NCBI GenBank assembly: GCA_044222225.1
Contig: JBGANR010000019.1
Location: forward strand, 23,046 to 87,045
Length of the DNA: 64,000 nt
Reading direction: 5' to 3'
From: JBGANR01 sp044222225
Lineage (GTDB): Bacteria; Actinomycetota; Actinomycetes; Mycobacteriales; Mycobacteriaceae
Shown here: piece by piece, positions 49,055-57,526 of the stretch
Position numbering within the stretch: position 1 is the stretch's first letter
How the letters are laid out: every line of letters starts with the position of its first letter
Program-made: the position numbers and the translations under genes
The notes under the pieces: generated by a model
Told to the model about the DNA's origin: nothing
Seen by the model: the letters and a program-made list of their open reading frames with translations, nothing else
Databases searched by the model: none

Positions 49055-50002
49055 ATGGACACCCCGGACGACGTCGCCGCCACCCGCGCCTTCATCGCCG
49101 AGCTCGGCCTGCCCGGCATCGTCGACGTCCACACGCATTTCATGCCGCACAACGTCCTGGCCAAGGTGTGGGCCTTCTTCGACGCCCTCGGCCCCGGCGT
49201 CTGGCCCATCACCTACCGCACCGACGAGCCCGCGCGCCTCGCCCGGCTGCGCGACTACGGCGTGCTTCGGTTCACCGCCATGCTCTATCCCCACCGGCCA
49301 GGCATGGCGGCGTGGCTCAACGCGTGGTCCGCCGACTTCGCCGCGCAGACGCCGGACTGCCTGCACACGTCCACCTTCTACCCGGAGCCGGACGCCGCGT
49401 CGTATGTGGCCGAGGCGCTGGGCGCCGGCGCCCGGGTGTTCAAATCCCACGTCCAGGTCGGCGGCTACGACCCCGCCGATCCGCTGCTCGACCCGGTCTG
49501 GGGGCTGCTCGCCGACGCCGGCGTCCCGACTGTCATCCACTGCGGCTCCGGCCCGCAGCCGGGCCGGTTCACCGGTCCAGGTCCGATCCGCGCGGTGCTG
49601 CGCAGGCATCCGCGACTGCCGCTCGTCATCGCGCACATGGGCACCACCGAGTACGCCGACTTCCTCGACCTGGCCGAGACGCACGCGGCCGTCCACCTCG
49701 ACACGACGATGTCCTTCACCGACTTCACCGAGGCCCTGCACCCCTACCCCCGCGAGCTGTACCCGCGGCTCACCGGACTGGTCGACCGCATCCTCTTCGG
49801 CAGCGACTTCCCCAACATCCCCTACCCGTACGCCCACGCGCTGCAGGCGCTCACACGCCTCGACCTCGGCGACGACTGGCTGCGCCGGGTGTGCTTGACG
49901 AACGCGGTGGAGCTGTTCGGGGTGGATGTCCCGACTCACCCGGGAGCGCACCGACCGACGTTCGGGCACACCGCGAGGCGAACCGGAGACAAGACGGTGT
50001 AG
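49055..50002 (+). CDS. Amidohydrolase (ACMSD-like, amidohydrolase_2)
   Basis: A 315-residue metal-dependent hydrolase or decarboxylase. IVDVHTHFMP provides the first metal His pair, PTVIHCGSGPQ and LVIAHMGT the later His residues, and RILFGSDFPNIPYPY the Asp. This is the ACMSD/2-pyrone hydrolase arrangement. No signal peptide. The last ~25 residues are a basic tail. Probably cytoplasmic; substrate not deducible. Confidence 0.9.
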   Translation: MDTPDDVAATRAFIAELGLPGIVDVHTHFMPHNVLAKVWAFFDALGPGVWPITYRTDEPARLARLRDYGVLRFTAMLYPHRPGMAAWLNAWSADFAAQTPDCLHTSTFYPEPDAASYVAEALGAGARVFKSHVQVGGYDPADPLLDPVWGLLADAGVPTVIHCGSGPQPGRFTGPGPIRAVLRRHPRLPLVIAHMGTTEYADFLDLAETHAAVHLDTTMSFTDFTEALHPYPRELYPRLTGLVDRILFGSDFPNIPYPYAHALQALTRLDLGDDWLRRVCLTNAVELFGVDVPTHPGAHRPTFGHTARRTGDKTV

Positions 50003-50025
50003 TGCGCCGTTTCGGCCGCCGCAGA

Positions 50026-50094
50026 AGCGGACCGATCCGTACGAACGGGACCTATATAGGGTGGCTAGCGTCGGACCGCAGCGGACCGATCGGT
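50026..50094. promoter_or_regulatory. Promoter with flanking operator-like repeats of the ImmA/IrrE module
   Basis: Two 12-bp direct copies of AGCGGACCGATC (50026-50037, 50080-50091) bracket an AT-rich core (TATATAGGGTGGCTAGCG). Each copy is part of a palindrome: ACCGATCGGT at 50085-50094 is perfect and ACCGATCCGT at 50031-50040 has one mismatch. TAGCGT is a possible -10. Confidence 0.6.
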
Positions 50095-50115
50095 TCTCAC
50101 CGCCCAGGAGCACAG

Positions 50116-50430
50116 ATGCCGGATGTCTACAGGCCGAGTCCACGGCACAAGCAGCCGTGGCAACCGGGCGCGCGGGGAACTCTGTGCCCTCCCGAGGTCG
50201 ACGGTCCTGTGCTGTTCGCGACGTCGGTCGCCGACCCGGCACGTCCCGGCAAGCGCTACAACACCGACGGCGTCCACGCCTATTGCGCACACCCGAGCAC
50301 CAAGCAGACAGCCGCCGGCGACACGGTGGAGTGGCACGGGTTCCCCGTCGAGTGGAGGACCGTACCGATCGCGATCCAGCGAACCTGGGTCTCCGCCGGA
50401 CTGATCGGTCGACTGCGATTGAGGGGCTGA
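50116..50430 (+). CDS. Small protein of unknown function, partner of ImmA/IrrE protein
   Basis: A 104-residue soluble protein I do not recognise. ATG with AGGAG 5 nt upstream. Contains a C-terminal patch VEWHGFPVEWRTVPIAIQRTWVSAG and two isolated Cys (GTLCPPE, HAYCAHPS) that could bind metal. It ends 1 bp before the metallopeptidase gene starts, so the two form an operon. Base composition and codon use are looser than in flanking core genes. It may be the toxin or regulator target of the partner; that is inference. Confidence 0.65.
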   Translation: MPDVYRPSPRHKQPWQPGARGTLCPPEVDGPVLFATSVADPARPGKRYNTDGVHAYCAHPSTKQTAAGDTVEWHGFPVEWRTVPIAIQRTWVSAGLIGRLRLRG

Positions 50431-50431
50431 C

Positions 50432-52009
50432 ATGTCGGTGACATGGCGCTATCTGTCCGGCGACACAGCCGTATTCGCCGTCGAGTTCACGCTCGTAACC
50501 GATGATTCCGCGGACTCGATGGTCGAGGAAGACGAGCGGAACAGTTGGGGGTCGTTCGCGATCTGGGTCCACGGCGTCAATCTCTGCGAGCACCATGTGC
50601 AGGGCGAGATTCTGCGCTCGGCACATTGGTATCTGCTTCCGGTCGCCGAATGGTTCGCGGCGAATTGGGAACCACTGTTGCACGAGGAACGCCTCCCTGT
50701 TCCCGATGGATCACGCCCCCCGGAGTCGGGCACGACGGCGGCGCGCGGATACGCGGGGATGGCGATCGCGGCAGAGCGGGACGTCCTCGACCGCGGAGAA
50801 ACGACCAGAGCCGAGTTGACCCAGGACTGGTACCACCGCCACGGTCTACGAGCAGCGGCTCCCGGCGCACTCCTGCCCGATGCCTACATCCGTCGTCACG
50901 GCGACCGCATCGAGTTCTCCACCACCGCGGAACCCCCGGCCGGTACCGACTGGGGCATCACGTTCAATCAGGTCGTCGACGTGAAGATCGATGTCAGCGC
51001 GGTCGCGTCGGCATTGCATGACGGACTGACCGCACTCATCGAACGACTACGACGTCGACATCCGTCCAGCCGGCGGTATGGCGCAGTCGCCGAGTCTCTT
51101 TCACAGATCACCCGGCACGATCGAGAGCCGGAACGAATCGCGTGGCTGGCAGGAGCGGCCGAACACACGCGGCATTTCACCGCCGCTTGGCGACAGGCGC
51201 AACTCGGCGTTCCGGCGGAGCTGCGTGCCGCGCTTAAACGCTTCGTGTCGTCGACAAGCCTGGCAGGCGGTCTTGCCATCGGCGCCCCACCCGCCGCACT
51301 CCTCTTCGGTTCCATAGCACCGAACGTCTCAGGCGATGACATGGCGACGCTCTTCACCGCCCTGTTGTCGAATCGAGGGCGTCAGGAATCCGCGGCCCGC
51401 CTGCGACAGATCGGCGGGGCCATCGTCGACGGCCCCCCGCCCAGTAGGGATCTCACAGCAGGAGAAGAAGGCAGCCTCTACGGCGAAGAGGCGTCGCGAA
51501 TTCTGTCGCCGGAACGGCATCGTCGAGTCGACGTCGACCGCATACTCCGCGAACTCGGTGTCGCCATCGACGATGTCGGTGTCAGCGACTCTGGAATCCG
51601 AGCCGTGAGCATGATCGCCGACGACGGCGCCGCGACCGTCCTCGTCAATCAGGCGTTTCACGCCGGTACCAATCCGACGGTGAGACGTTTCTCCCTCGCA
51701 CACGAACTGGCTCATCTACTGCTGGATCAGGACCGAGCCGCTCATATGGTGGTCGCCAGCGGACCTTGGGCACCCACAGACATCGAACAACGCGCCAATG
51801 CCTTCGCCGCCGCCTTTCTCGCCCCCTCCCCGGTGCTCGATTCGATATGGCGACAGCCGGGCGATTCGCTGACGCTCGATGACGTTCGCGCGATGGCGCA
51901 CACTCTCGGGATCAGCCTGTCCGCGCTGGTACGACGCCTGCAGAACATCGGCCGGATCACCGGTGATACGGCGGAATCGCTCCTCGATACGGCATCGTCC
52001 GGGCCTTGA
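50432..52009 (+). CDS. Large ImmA/IrrE-family metallopeptidase
   Basis: A 525-residue protein. The C-terminal ~170 residues are an ImmA/IrrE (DUF955) Zn peptidase: LAHELAHLLLD gives the HELAH motif at 424-428, and a downstream Glu (452, in EQRANAFAAAFLAP) completes the site. The N-terminal ~360 residues are of unknown fold, with a Trp/His-rich block (HWYLLPVAEWFAANWEPLLHEERLP, 65-89). Typical ImmA proteins are far shorter and paired with an XRE repressor; none is present here. It could cleave a regulator in response to damage or infection. Confidence 0.82.
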   Translation: MSVTWRYLSGDTAVFAVEFTLVTDDSADSMVEEDERNSWGSFAIWVHGVNLCEHHVQGEILRSAHWYLLPVAEWFAANWEPLLHEERLPVPDGSRPPESGTTAARGYAGMAIAAERDVLDRGETTRAELTQDWYHRHGLRAAAPGALLPDAYIRRHGDRIEFSTTAEPPAGTDWGITFNQVVDVKIDVSAVASALHDGLTALIERLRRRHPSSRRYGAVAESLSQITRHDREPERIAWLAGAAEHTRHFTAAWRQAQLGVPAELRAALKRFVSSTSLAGGLAIGAPPAALLFGSIAPNVSGDDMATLFTALLSNRGRQESAARLRQIGGAIVDGPPPSRDLTAGEEGSLYGEEASRILSPERHRRVDVDRILRELGVAIDDVGVSDSGIRAVSMIADDGAATVLVNQAFHAGTNPTVRRFSLAHELAHLLLDQDRAAHMVVASGPWAPTDIEQRANAFAAAFLAPSPVLDSIWRQPGDSLTLDDVRAMAHTLGISLSALVRRLQNIGRITGDTAESLLDTASSGP

Positions 52010-52035
52010 CCGCCGGCCGGGACAGGTCCCGGCCG

Positions 52036-52641
52036 TCAGGCTCGGCCACCCAGCAGAGCCGCGCTCGCCTGAACCACCTTCGCCGCATCCGGCCGCTCGC
52101 CGCTGATGATGTTCGTGTAGACGAAGGTCTCGGTGATCCGGACGAGCAGAAAGGCCAGGTCGTGCACCGGGAGCGGCGGTTCCAGCGTCCCGGCGGCCAC
52201 CTCGCCGGCGAGCAGCTCCTCGATCTTCGCGACGATCCGGTGCTGCACCCCGCCGGCGCGGGTCGTCATCACCCGCAGCGCGCGTTCGGGTTCGCGACGC
52301 AGGAACTCGCCGAAGTAGCCGGCGTCGTTGGCCGTGGCCGCGAAATCGCCCATGATCTGCGCGATCCGCGACGCGCCGGTCCCCCGCGCGCCGGCGACCG
52401 CCGTCTCGATCGTCGGCTCGGTGAGCCGCCAGATGACCTCGCCCAACAGCCGATCGCGGCTGCCCACCCAGCGGAACAACGTCGCGCGGCTGACGCCGGC
52501 GGCCACCGCCAAGCCGCCCATCTCGATCTTCTGCCCGGACACGAACGTCCGCCGAGCGATCCGGTGCACCGACTCCACCCGGCTTTCAGCGACATCGGCC
52601 GCCGGCTCCACCTGACTCTCGGTCGCCGTCACATCGCTCAC
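52036..52641 (-). CDS. TetR-family regulator, QsdR-like
   Basis: A 201-residue repressor. HTH about 35-75 (GGLAVAAGVSRATLFRWVGSRDRLL). The C-domain, with HDLAFLLVRITETFVYTNIISGERPD, is the QsdR type known from Rhodococcus lactone degradation control. GTG start with GAGG 10 nt upstream. Its upstream gap carries direct GGTGAA repeats around GGTACC, a possible operator. It converges on the ImmA/IrrE gene and diverges from the cyclase gene. Confidence 0.87.
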   Translation of the reverse strand: MSDVTATESQVEPAADVAESRVESVHRIARRTFVSGQKIEMGGLAVAAGVSRATLFRWVGSRDRLLGEVIWRLTEPTIETAVAGARGTGASRIAQIMGDFAATANDAGYFGEFLRREPERALRVMTTRAGGVQHRIVAKIEELLAGEVAAGTLEPPLPVHDLAFLLVRITETFVYTNIISGERPDAAKVVQASAALLGGRA

Positions 52642-52722
52642 GCGGCCCGATCCTCGTTCTTCACCGGTACCATTTCACCAGCACGCAGGCTCCGGGGCCG
52701 GGGAATCGCAAGGGCCACCACC

Positions 52723-52728
52723 TAGACT
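52723..52728 (+). promoter_or_regulatory. -10 element (TAGACT) of the cyclase gene
   Basis: TAGACT, 6 nt before the GTG at 52735. Confidence 0.5.
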
Positions 52729-52734
52729 GACCCC

Positions 52735-53592
52735 GTGAGCGAGCCGACCCCTGACGTCCCCCCGCGGCCGGCCCCCGGGGTCCCGCTTCGGCCGCCGGCC
52801 GGCGATGACGCCCCGTCCGACGGCACCGTGCACAAGGCCCGGCGAGCGCTCGCGAAGACCGATTCGCACCCCGCGACCGTCGGCGCCGCGAAGGCGTTGC
52901 GGCGGCTCGTCCCCGGTGGCGACCCGCTCGGCGCGCTGTACGTCACCGAGCGCCGGCACTCCGATCACCTCGCCGCGCTCATCGAGCAGTCCCGCACCGA
53001 GCATCCCAGCGCGACCCGCGAGGTGGGGCTGGCGGCGGTCTCGCTGTGGCAGGCGCTGTTCGTCGACCGCCGCGGCGGCTACGACGAGGAGACCGAGATC
53101 ACGGTGCTGTTCACCGACATGGTCGAGTTCAGCACGTGGGCGCTGTACGCCGGTGACGATCAGGTGCTCGCGCTGCTGCGGGAGGTCGAGCGCGTCACGA
53201 CGGACGCCGTGAAACGGTACGGCGGCCACATCGTCAAATCGCTCGGCGACGGCCACATGGCCGTCTTCAACGACGCCACGAGCGGCATCCTCGCAGCTCA
53301 CCAGGCCGAGACGGCCGTCACCGCGCTCGTGGTCGACGGCTACCGTCCCGCACTGCGCGCCGGCCTGCACAGCGGCTTCCCGAAGCGGGTCGGCGAGGAC
53401 TTCGTCGGCGTCGACGTCAACATCGCCGCCCGCGTCGCGCAGGCGGCCGGACGCAACGAGGTGCTGGTCTCGGGCCCGACGCTGCTGTCGGTGGACGAGA
53501 GCCGGTTCGTCAAGCGCAAGAAGCGGTTCAGGGCGAAGGGCGCGCCGAAGGGCCTGGCCGTCTACGCCATCGAACCGACCTACGAGGACTGA
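52735..53592 (+). CDS. Class III adenylate cyclase
   Basis: A 285-residue cytoplasmic cyclase. After a ~115-residue N-terminal region with no clear domain comes a cyclase homology domain with metal Asp128 (LFTDMVEFS) and Asp172 (KSLGDGHMAVF), substrate-specifying Lys168 and Asp227, and transition-state Asn229/Arg233 (VDVNIAARV). All key residues for cAMP synthesis are present. No membrane segment. Mycobacteriales have many such cyclases; the input signal is unknown. Confidence 0.93.
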   Translation: MSEPTPDVPPRPAPGVPLRPPAGDDAPSDGTVHKARRALAKTDSHPATVGAAKALRRLVPGGDPLGALYVTERRHSDHLAALIEQSRTEHPSATREVGLAAVSLWQALFVDRRGGYDEETEITVLFTDMVEFSTWALYAGDDQVLALLREVERVTTDAVKRYGGHIVKSLGDGHMAVFNDATSGILAAHQAETAVTALVVDGYRPALRAGLHSGFPKRVGEDFVGVDVNIAARVAQAAGRNEVLVSGPTLLSVDESRFVKRKKRFRAKGAPKGLAVYAIEPTYED

Positions 53593-53603
53593 GCGAGCGC
53601 CGC

Positions 53604-54572
53604 TCATCCGCCCCGGAAGCGTCGCCGGTACTGCAGCGGCGAGACGCCGAGATCGCGCCGCATGTGCTGGCGCAGATTCGTCCCCGTGCCGAGCCCCACA
53701 TGCGCCGCGATCTCGTCGACGCCGACATCGGCCGTCTCGAGCAGATGCAGCGCGGCGTCCACCCGCTGCCGACGCAGCCACGCCGCCGGCGACTGCCCGG
53801 TCTCCTCGCGGAACCGGCGGGCGAACGTCCGCTCGCTCATGTGTACGCGACGCGCCAGGTCGGCCACGCTCAGCGGTTCGGCGAGCCGGCCGAGTGCCCA
53901 CTCCCGCGCGCCGGCCGTCGACGCGGCGTCCGCGACGGGCACCGGACGCTCGATGAACTGAGCCTGGCCGCCGTCGCGCCACGGCGGCACGACGATGTAG
54001 CGCGCGACGCGGTTGGCCACCGCCGCGCCGTGGTCGCGGCGGACGATGTGCAGGCAGAGGTCGAGCCCGGCGGCCAGTCCCGCGGACGTCAGCACGTCGC
54101 CGTCGTCGACGAACAGCACGCCGGAGTCCATCTGCACCGCGGGGTACCGCGCGGCGAGGTCGGCGGCCTGCCGCCAGTGCGTGGTCGCCGGGCGGCCGTC
54201 GAGCAGCCCGGCCGCCGCGAGCAGGTACGCGCCCGTGCAGATCGAGACGTAACGCTTTCCGTCGCCCAGCGCGGCCAGCACCTCGGCGGGCACCTCGCCC
54301 CGCTCCCGCACGCCCGGGTGCCGCGTCCCCGGCACGACGACGGTGTCGGCCGCCTCGACGGCGTCCAAGCCGGCGCCGGGCAGCACGCCGTACCCCGTCC
54401 AGGTCTGCACCGGTCCGCCGTCGACGCTGCAGACGGTGACCTCGTAGAGCGGCTCGCCGGCGTCGGATTCGGCACTGCCGAACACCAGCGGTGGTATCGC
54501 CGCGTCGAATCCGATGACCGGCTCCAGCAACAGGACCGCGACCTTGTGCCTGCCGTTCGGAGGTCTGTGCAT
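53604..54572 (-). CDS. GlxA-family regulator (DJ-1/PfpI + AraC HTH)
   Basis: A 322-residue transcription factor. Residues ~10-175 are a DJ-1/PfpI-like domain with the elbow Cys in SICTGAYLLAAAG, followed by an AraC HTH (two helix-turn-helix motifs: LSVADLARRVHMSERTFARRFREETGQSP and VGVDEIAAHVGLGTGTNLRQHM). Divergent from an MFS gene, with an inverted repeat between. Likely activator of that transporter. Confidence 0.92.
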   Translation of the reverse strand: MHRPPNGRHKVAVLLLEPVIGFDAAIPPLVFGSAESDAGEPLYEVTVCSVDGGPVQTWTGYGVLPGAGLDAVEAADTVVVPGTRHPGVRERGEVPAEVLAALGDGKRYVSICTGAYLLAAAGLLDGRPATTHWRQAADLAARYPAVQMDSGVLFVDDGDVLTSAGLAAGLDLCLHIVRRDHGAAVANRVARYIVVPPWRDGGQAQFIERPVPVADAASTAGAREWALGRLAEPLSVADLARRVHMSERTFARRFREETGQSPAAWLRRQRVDAALHLLETADVGVDEIAAHVGLGTGTNLRQHMRRDLGVSPLQYRRRFRGG

Positions 54573-54591
54573 GGCTGAATGCTTTCAGATG

Positions 54592-54607
54592 TTGGCGTCT
54601 CTGCCAA
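54592..54607. promoter_or_regulatory. Inverted repeat TTGGC-N6-GCCAA between GlxA and MFS genes
   Basis: Perfect 5-bp arms with a 6-nt spacer in the 72-bp divergent gap; a candidate site for the AraC-type regulator. Confidence 0.45.
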
Positions 54608-54644
54608 TAGCCTTCGGTCAGCTCACTGCGAGAAGCTGTACCGC

Positions 54645-55925
54645 GTGACTCGATCCGCACCACCGTCCACGGTCGGCACCCGGCCCCGCCGTCTGCCGCA
54701 CCGGGCCGTCGTCGTGGCCGCGGCGGCCTTCCTCGTCCTGCTCGCCGCCGCCGCGTTCCGCTCGGCACCCGGCGTCATGATGGATCCGCTGCATCACGAA
54801 TTCGGCTGGGGCCACGGCACCGTCGGCTTCGCGATGAGCGTCAACATGCTGCTCTTCGGCGTCATCTCGCCGTTCGCCGCCGCACTCATGGACCGCTTCG
54901 GCGTCCGGCCGATCGCCGCCGCGGCGCTCGGTCTCATCGCCCTGGGCTCCGCGGCCGCCACGACGATGACCGCGTCCTGGCAGCTCGTGCTGTTCTGGGG
55001 CGTCTGCGTCGGGGCGGGCGCCGGCGGGCTCTCGACGGCGTTCGTCGCGACCGTCGCGACGCGGTGGTTCGTCGCCCGGCGCGGCCTCGTCACCGGCGTC
55101 CTCACGGCCGGCAGCGCCACCGGGCAGCTCATCTTCCTGCCGCTCGTCGCCGCCATCGAGCAGTCGCACGGGTGGCGGGTCGCGTCCCTGGTCATCGCCG
55201 TCGCGTCCGTCGCCGTCATCCCCATCGCGGTCGCCGGGCTGCGCAGCTGGCCGTCCGACGTCGGCGTGGCCCCCTACGGCGCCACCGAGGTCGACCCCCA
55301 CGAGCGCGACGGCGTCGTGCCCAGCGCGCTGCTCGGGCTGCGGATCGGCGCCCGCACGTCGGTGTTCTGGCTGCTCGCGGGCAGCTTCGCGATCTGCGGC
55401 ATGACGACCAACGGCCTGCTCCAGACCCATTTCATCCCCGCGGCCGGCGACCACGGGATGCCGGCCACGACGGCGGCGGGCCTGCTCGCGGTGGTCGGCG
55501 TCTTCGACATCGCCGGCACCATCGCGTCGGGCTGGTTCACCGACCGCGTCGACCCGCGGCTGCTGCTCGTCATCTACTACGTCGGCCGGGGCGCGTCACT
55601 CGCCGCGCTGCCCTCACTGCTCTCCCCCGACGCGACGGCCTCCACGGTCGTGTTCATCGTCTTCTACGGGCTCGACTGGGTCGCCACCGTGCCCCCCACG
55701 ATCGCGCTCACCCGGGCCTGGTTCGGCCCCAACACACCGATCGTCTACGGCTGGGTGTTCGCCGGACACCAGGTCGGCGCGGCGCTCGCGGCGACCGGAG
55801 CGGGCCTCGTCCGCGACCTCACGGGCAGCTACACGCCGGTGTTCTACATCGCCGGCGGGCTGTGCGTCGTCGCCGCGGTGATGTGCGCGTCCGTCAAGCT
55901 GCCGGAACCCGCGACGGAGCCCTGA
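54645..55925 (+). CDS. MFS transporter
   Basis: A 426-residue transporter of about 12 spans, of the oxalate/formate or monocarboxylate-like MFS group: DRFGVRPIAAAALGLIALG after span 2 and the RRGLVTGVLTAGSATGQLIFLPL block in the middle. GTG 54645 is preferred; an earlier ATG would add a 22-residue polar leader lying in the regulatory gap. Probably controlled by the divergent GlxA-type protein. Confidence 0.88.
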   Translation: MTRSAPPSTVGTRPRRLPHRAVVVAAAAFLVLLAAAAFRSAPGVMMDPLHHEFGWGHGTVGFAMSVNMLLFGVISPFAAALMDRFGVRPIAAAALGLIALGSAAATTMTASWQLVLFWGVCVGAGAGGLSTAFVATVATRWFVARRGLVTGVLTAGSATGQLIFLPLVAAIEQSHGWRVASLVIAVASVAVIPIAVAGLRSWPSDVGVAPYGATEVDPHERDGVVPSALLGLRIGARTSVFWLLAGSFAICGMTTNGLLQTHFIPAAGDHGMPATTAAGLLAVVGVFDIAGTIASGWFTDRVDPRLLLVIYYVGRGASLAALPSLLSPDATASTVVFIVFYGLDWVATVPPTIALTRAWFGPNTPIVYGWVFAGHQVGAALAATGAGLVRDLTGSYTPVFYIAGGLCVVAAVMCASVKLPEPATEP

Positions 55926-55936
55926 CCGCGGCGTGG

Positions 55937-56449
55937 CTACGGGACGATGAAGCCGCCGCCGCCCGGGAGCCCGATCGGCAGCCCCGACTTGCCGGATCCG
56001 GGCACCAGGCTCACGGTGAACAAGACCGGCCCGCGGCCCGTCATCAGAGTGGCGGAGTCGTCGCCGCACGGCGGGACGTCGGCGGCGCCCGATCTCGCGT
56101 TCGTCAGGTTCACAAACGACACGCGGACGACGGCGTCCCATCGGGAGCCCCACGGGGGTTCGGCGCAGTACTCCGGCTTGACCAGGGCGGCGACGGTCGC
56201 CGTTCCGGGCGTCAGGCTCGCCGCGCGGATCTCGCCGACGTAACCGGAGATCGTGGAGAGCGCGAAGAGTCCCCCGGCCTCCGCGATCCCCGCGGTGGGG
56301 ATCTGGTAGACGGTGATCGGCGTCGAACCGATCGCGGGACCCACCGGATCTGCGGACGCCACGGGTGCTCCGAGGGTGGTTGCCGCGGCGAGTGCACCGC
56401 CGGCGAGGAGGGTGGAAGCGTATCGGTGAAAGCGATGTCGACGAAACAT
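55937..56449 (-). CDS. Secreted protein of unknown function
   Basis: A 170-residue protein with a signal peptide (MFRRHRF, hydrophobic run to about 30, APVASADP cleavage). Two Cys in the mature part (EYCAEPPW, VPPCGDD) may form a disulfide. C-terminus Gly/Pro-rich, PIGLPGGGGFIVP. ATG 56449 follows TGGAG by 6 nt. Not recognised; Mycobacteriales export many such small proteins. Convergent with the MFS gene, divergent from a lipoprotein gene. Confidence 0.8.
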   Translation of the reverse strand: MFRRHRFHRYASTLLAGGALAAATTLGAPVASADPVGPAIGSTPITVYQIPTAGIAEAGGLFALSTISGYVGEIRAASLTPGTATVAALVKPEYCAEPPWGSRWDAVVRVSFVNLTNARSGAADVPPCGDDSATLMTGRGPVLFTVSLVPGSGKSGLPIGLPGGGGFIVP

Positions 56450-56595
56450 GTCGAACTCCAGACGCATCAGGTGACCGAAGGCCACCGTCCGATTGCAACA
56501 CGCCCGCACCCGATACTCAAACCGGCCCACGGTCCGATCGATCGATTACGGCGGACGAGTCCGGCATCCGATCGACAACGGCCGCAACGTGATAC

Positions 56596-57255
56596 ATGAT
56601 CCATCACATGCGTCGAATCATCACTAACACTCTCGGCGGGATCGCGGTCGTCGCGCTCGCCACGGGCCTCACCGCCTGCGGCGGCGACACCGAACCCTCG
56701 CCCACCTCCTCGCCGGCGACGTCGACCCCGCCCGATCCGTGCGCCCAGACCCCGCCCGCCGGCGCCGCCACACTCCCCGCGGCGAACTCGACACTCACCG
56801 CGGGCGAGGCGGCGCTGACGGTCTCGCTCGACGGCTCACCGACACGTTGCGTCCATATCACGCCCACACCCGGGGGCACGGCCGCCGAGTGGGAGGTCAG
56901 CGCGGACAAGGCGGAACTCGACCTCAAGATGGGCGACGTCGACGCCGGCCTCGCCATCGACTTCGGCGCCACCCGCAAGGCCGGCGCGACGACCTCGACC
57001 TTCCCCACCGCCGTCCCCGCCCGGCAGGAGACCTTCACGGCCCTGCAGGTCGACGGCGCCTACTTCGCCGACAGCCTCCACACGAACTGCACGGTCACCT
57101 TCACGGCTCTCTCCGGCGACCTCGTCGCGGGCACCATCGCCTGCAAGGACGTCGACCGCTGGGACGCCGCCGTGTTCACCGGCACCCCGAAAGCCACCCC
57201 GACCACCGCCAAGAAGCTGACGGCGAACGGCTGGTTCGTCGCCCGGGCGCGGTAG
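56596..57255 (+). CDS. Lipoprotein (LpqH-like small antigen)
   Basis: A 219-residue exported lipoprotein: MRRI n-region, hydrophobic segment, lipobox TGLTAC with the modified Cys at 28, then a Ser/Thr/Pro-rich linker and a ~150-residue domain with two Cys pairs. It has the general layout of the 19-kDa lipoprotein group. ATG 56596 or the ATG at 56608 both work. Function unknown. Confidence 0.82.
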   Translation: MIHHMRRIITNTLGGIAVVALATGLTACGGDTEPSPTSSPATSTPPDPCAQTPPAGAATLPAANSTLTAGEAALTVSLDGSPTRCVHITPTPGGTAAEWEVSADKAELDLKMGDVDAGLAIDFGATRKAGATTSTFPTAVPARQETFTALQVDGAYFADSLHTNCTVTFTALSGDLVAGTIACKDVDRWDAAVFTGTPKATPTTAKKLTANGWFVARAR

Positions 57256-57292
57256 CTGAGAGCCGAGTGGCCCGGTGGGAGGACGTCCCGCC

Positions 57293-57509
57293 GGGCCGCT
57301 GGCATCGGGCTTGGCGGGAGCGCGCCGGCGAGGAACGAGACAAGCCGGGCCCTGGCGGGAAGGAGGTCACGCCAGGGCCGCTGGCATCGGGCTTGGCGGG
57401 AGCGGCGCGAGGAACGAGCCCGCGGGCGCGGCGGCCGGGCTGGCGGGGCGCGAGGAACGAGCCCGCGGGGGACTGCGGCCCTGGCGGGACCTCCTTCCCG
57501 CCAGGGCCC
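57293..57509. repeat. Intergenic GC-rich composite repeat
   Basis: Two identical 30-bp direct copies (57293-57322, 57375-57404), three copies of GCGAGGAACGAG (57328, 57407, 57450), and a perfect 21-bp inverted repeat (57347-57367 and 57489-57509, built on CCCTGGCGGGAAGGAGG). Local hairpins also form within each arm (CCCTGGCG...CGCCAGGG). No coding potential. Confidence 0.85.
57478..57509. terminator. Hairpin between convergent lipoprotein and NCS1 genes
   Basis: GGCCCTGGCGGGA with its complement around CCTCCT: a 13-bp perfect stem, 18 bp from the NCS1 stop. No T-tract. Confidence 0.6.
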
Positions 57510-57526
57510 CTCGACCCACTCTCAGC

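Noticed and set aside
48965..50683. Upstream extension of the LLM reading frame to a GTG at 50683
   Set aside because: The extra ~570 residues are antisense to the amidohydrolase and to the small/ImmA genes and lack domain character; the barrel begins at NNRPVRIAVQ.
57256..57526. CRISPR array at the repeat cluster
   Set aside because: Only two copies of the 30-bp unit, spacers not of regular length, repeats also inverted, and no cas genes nearby.
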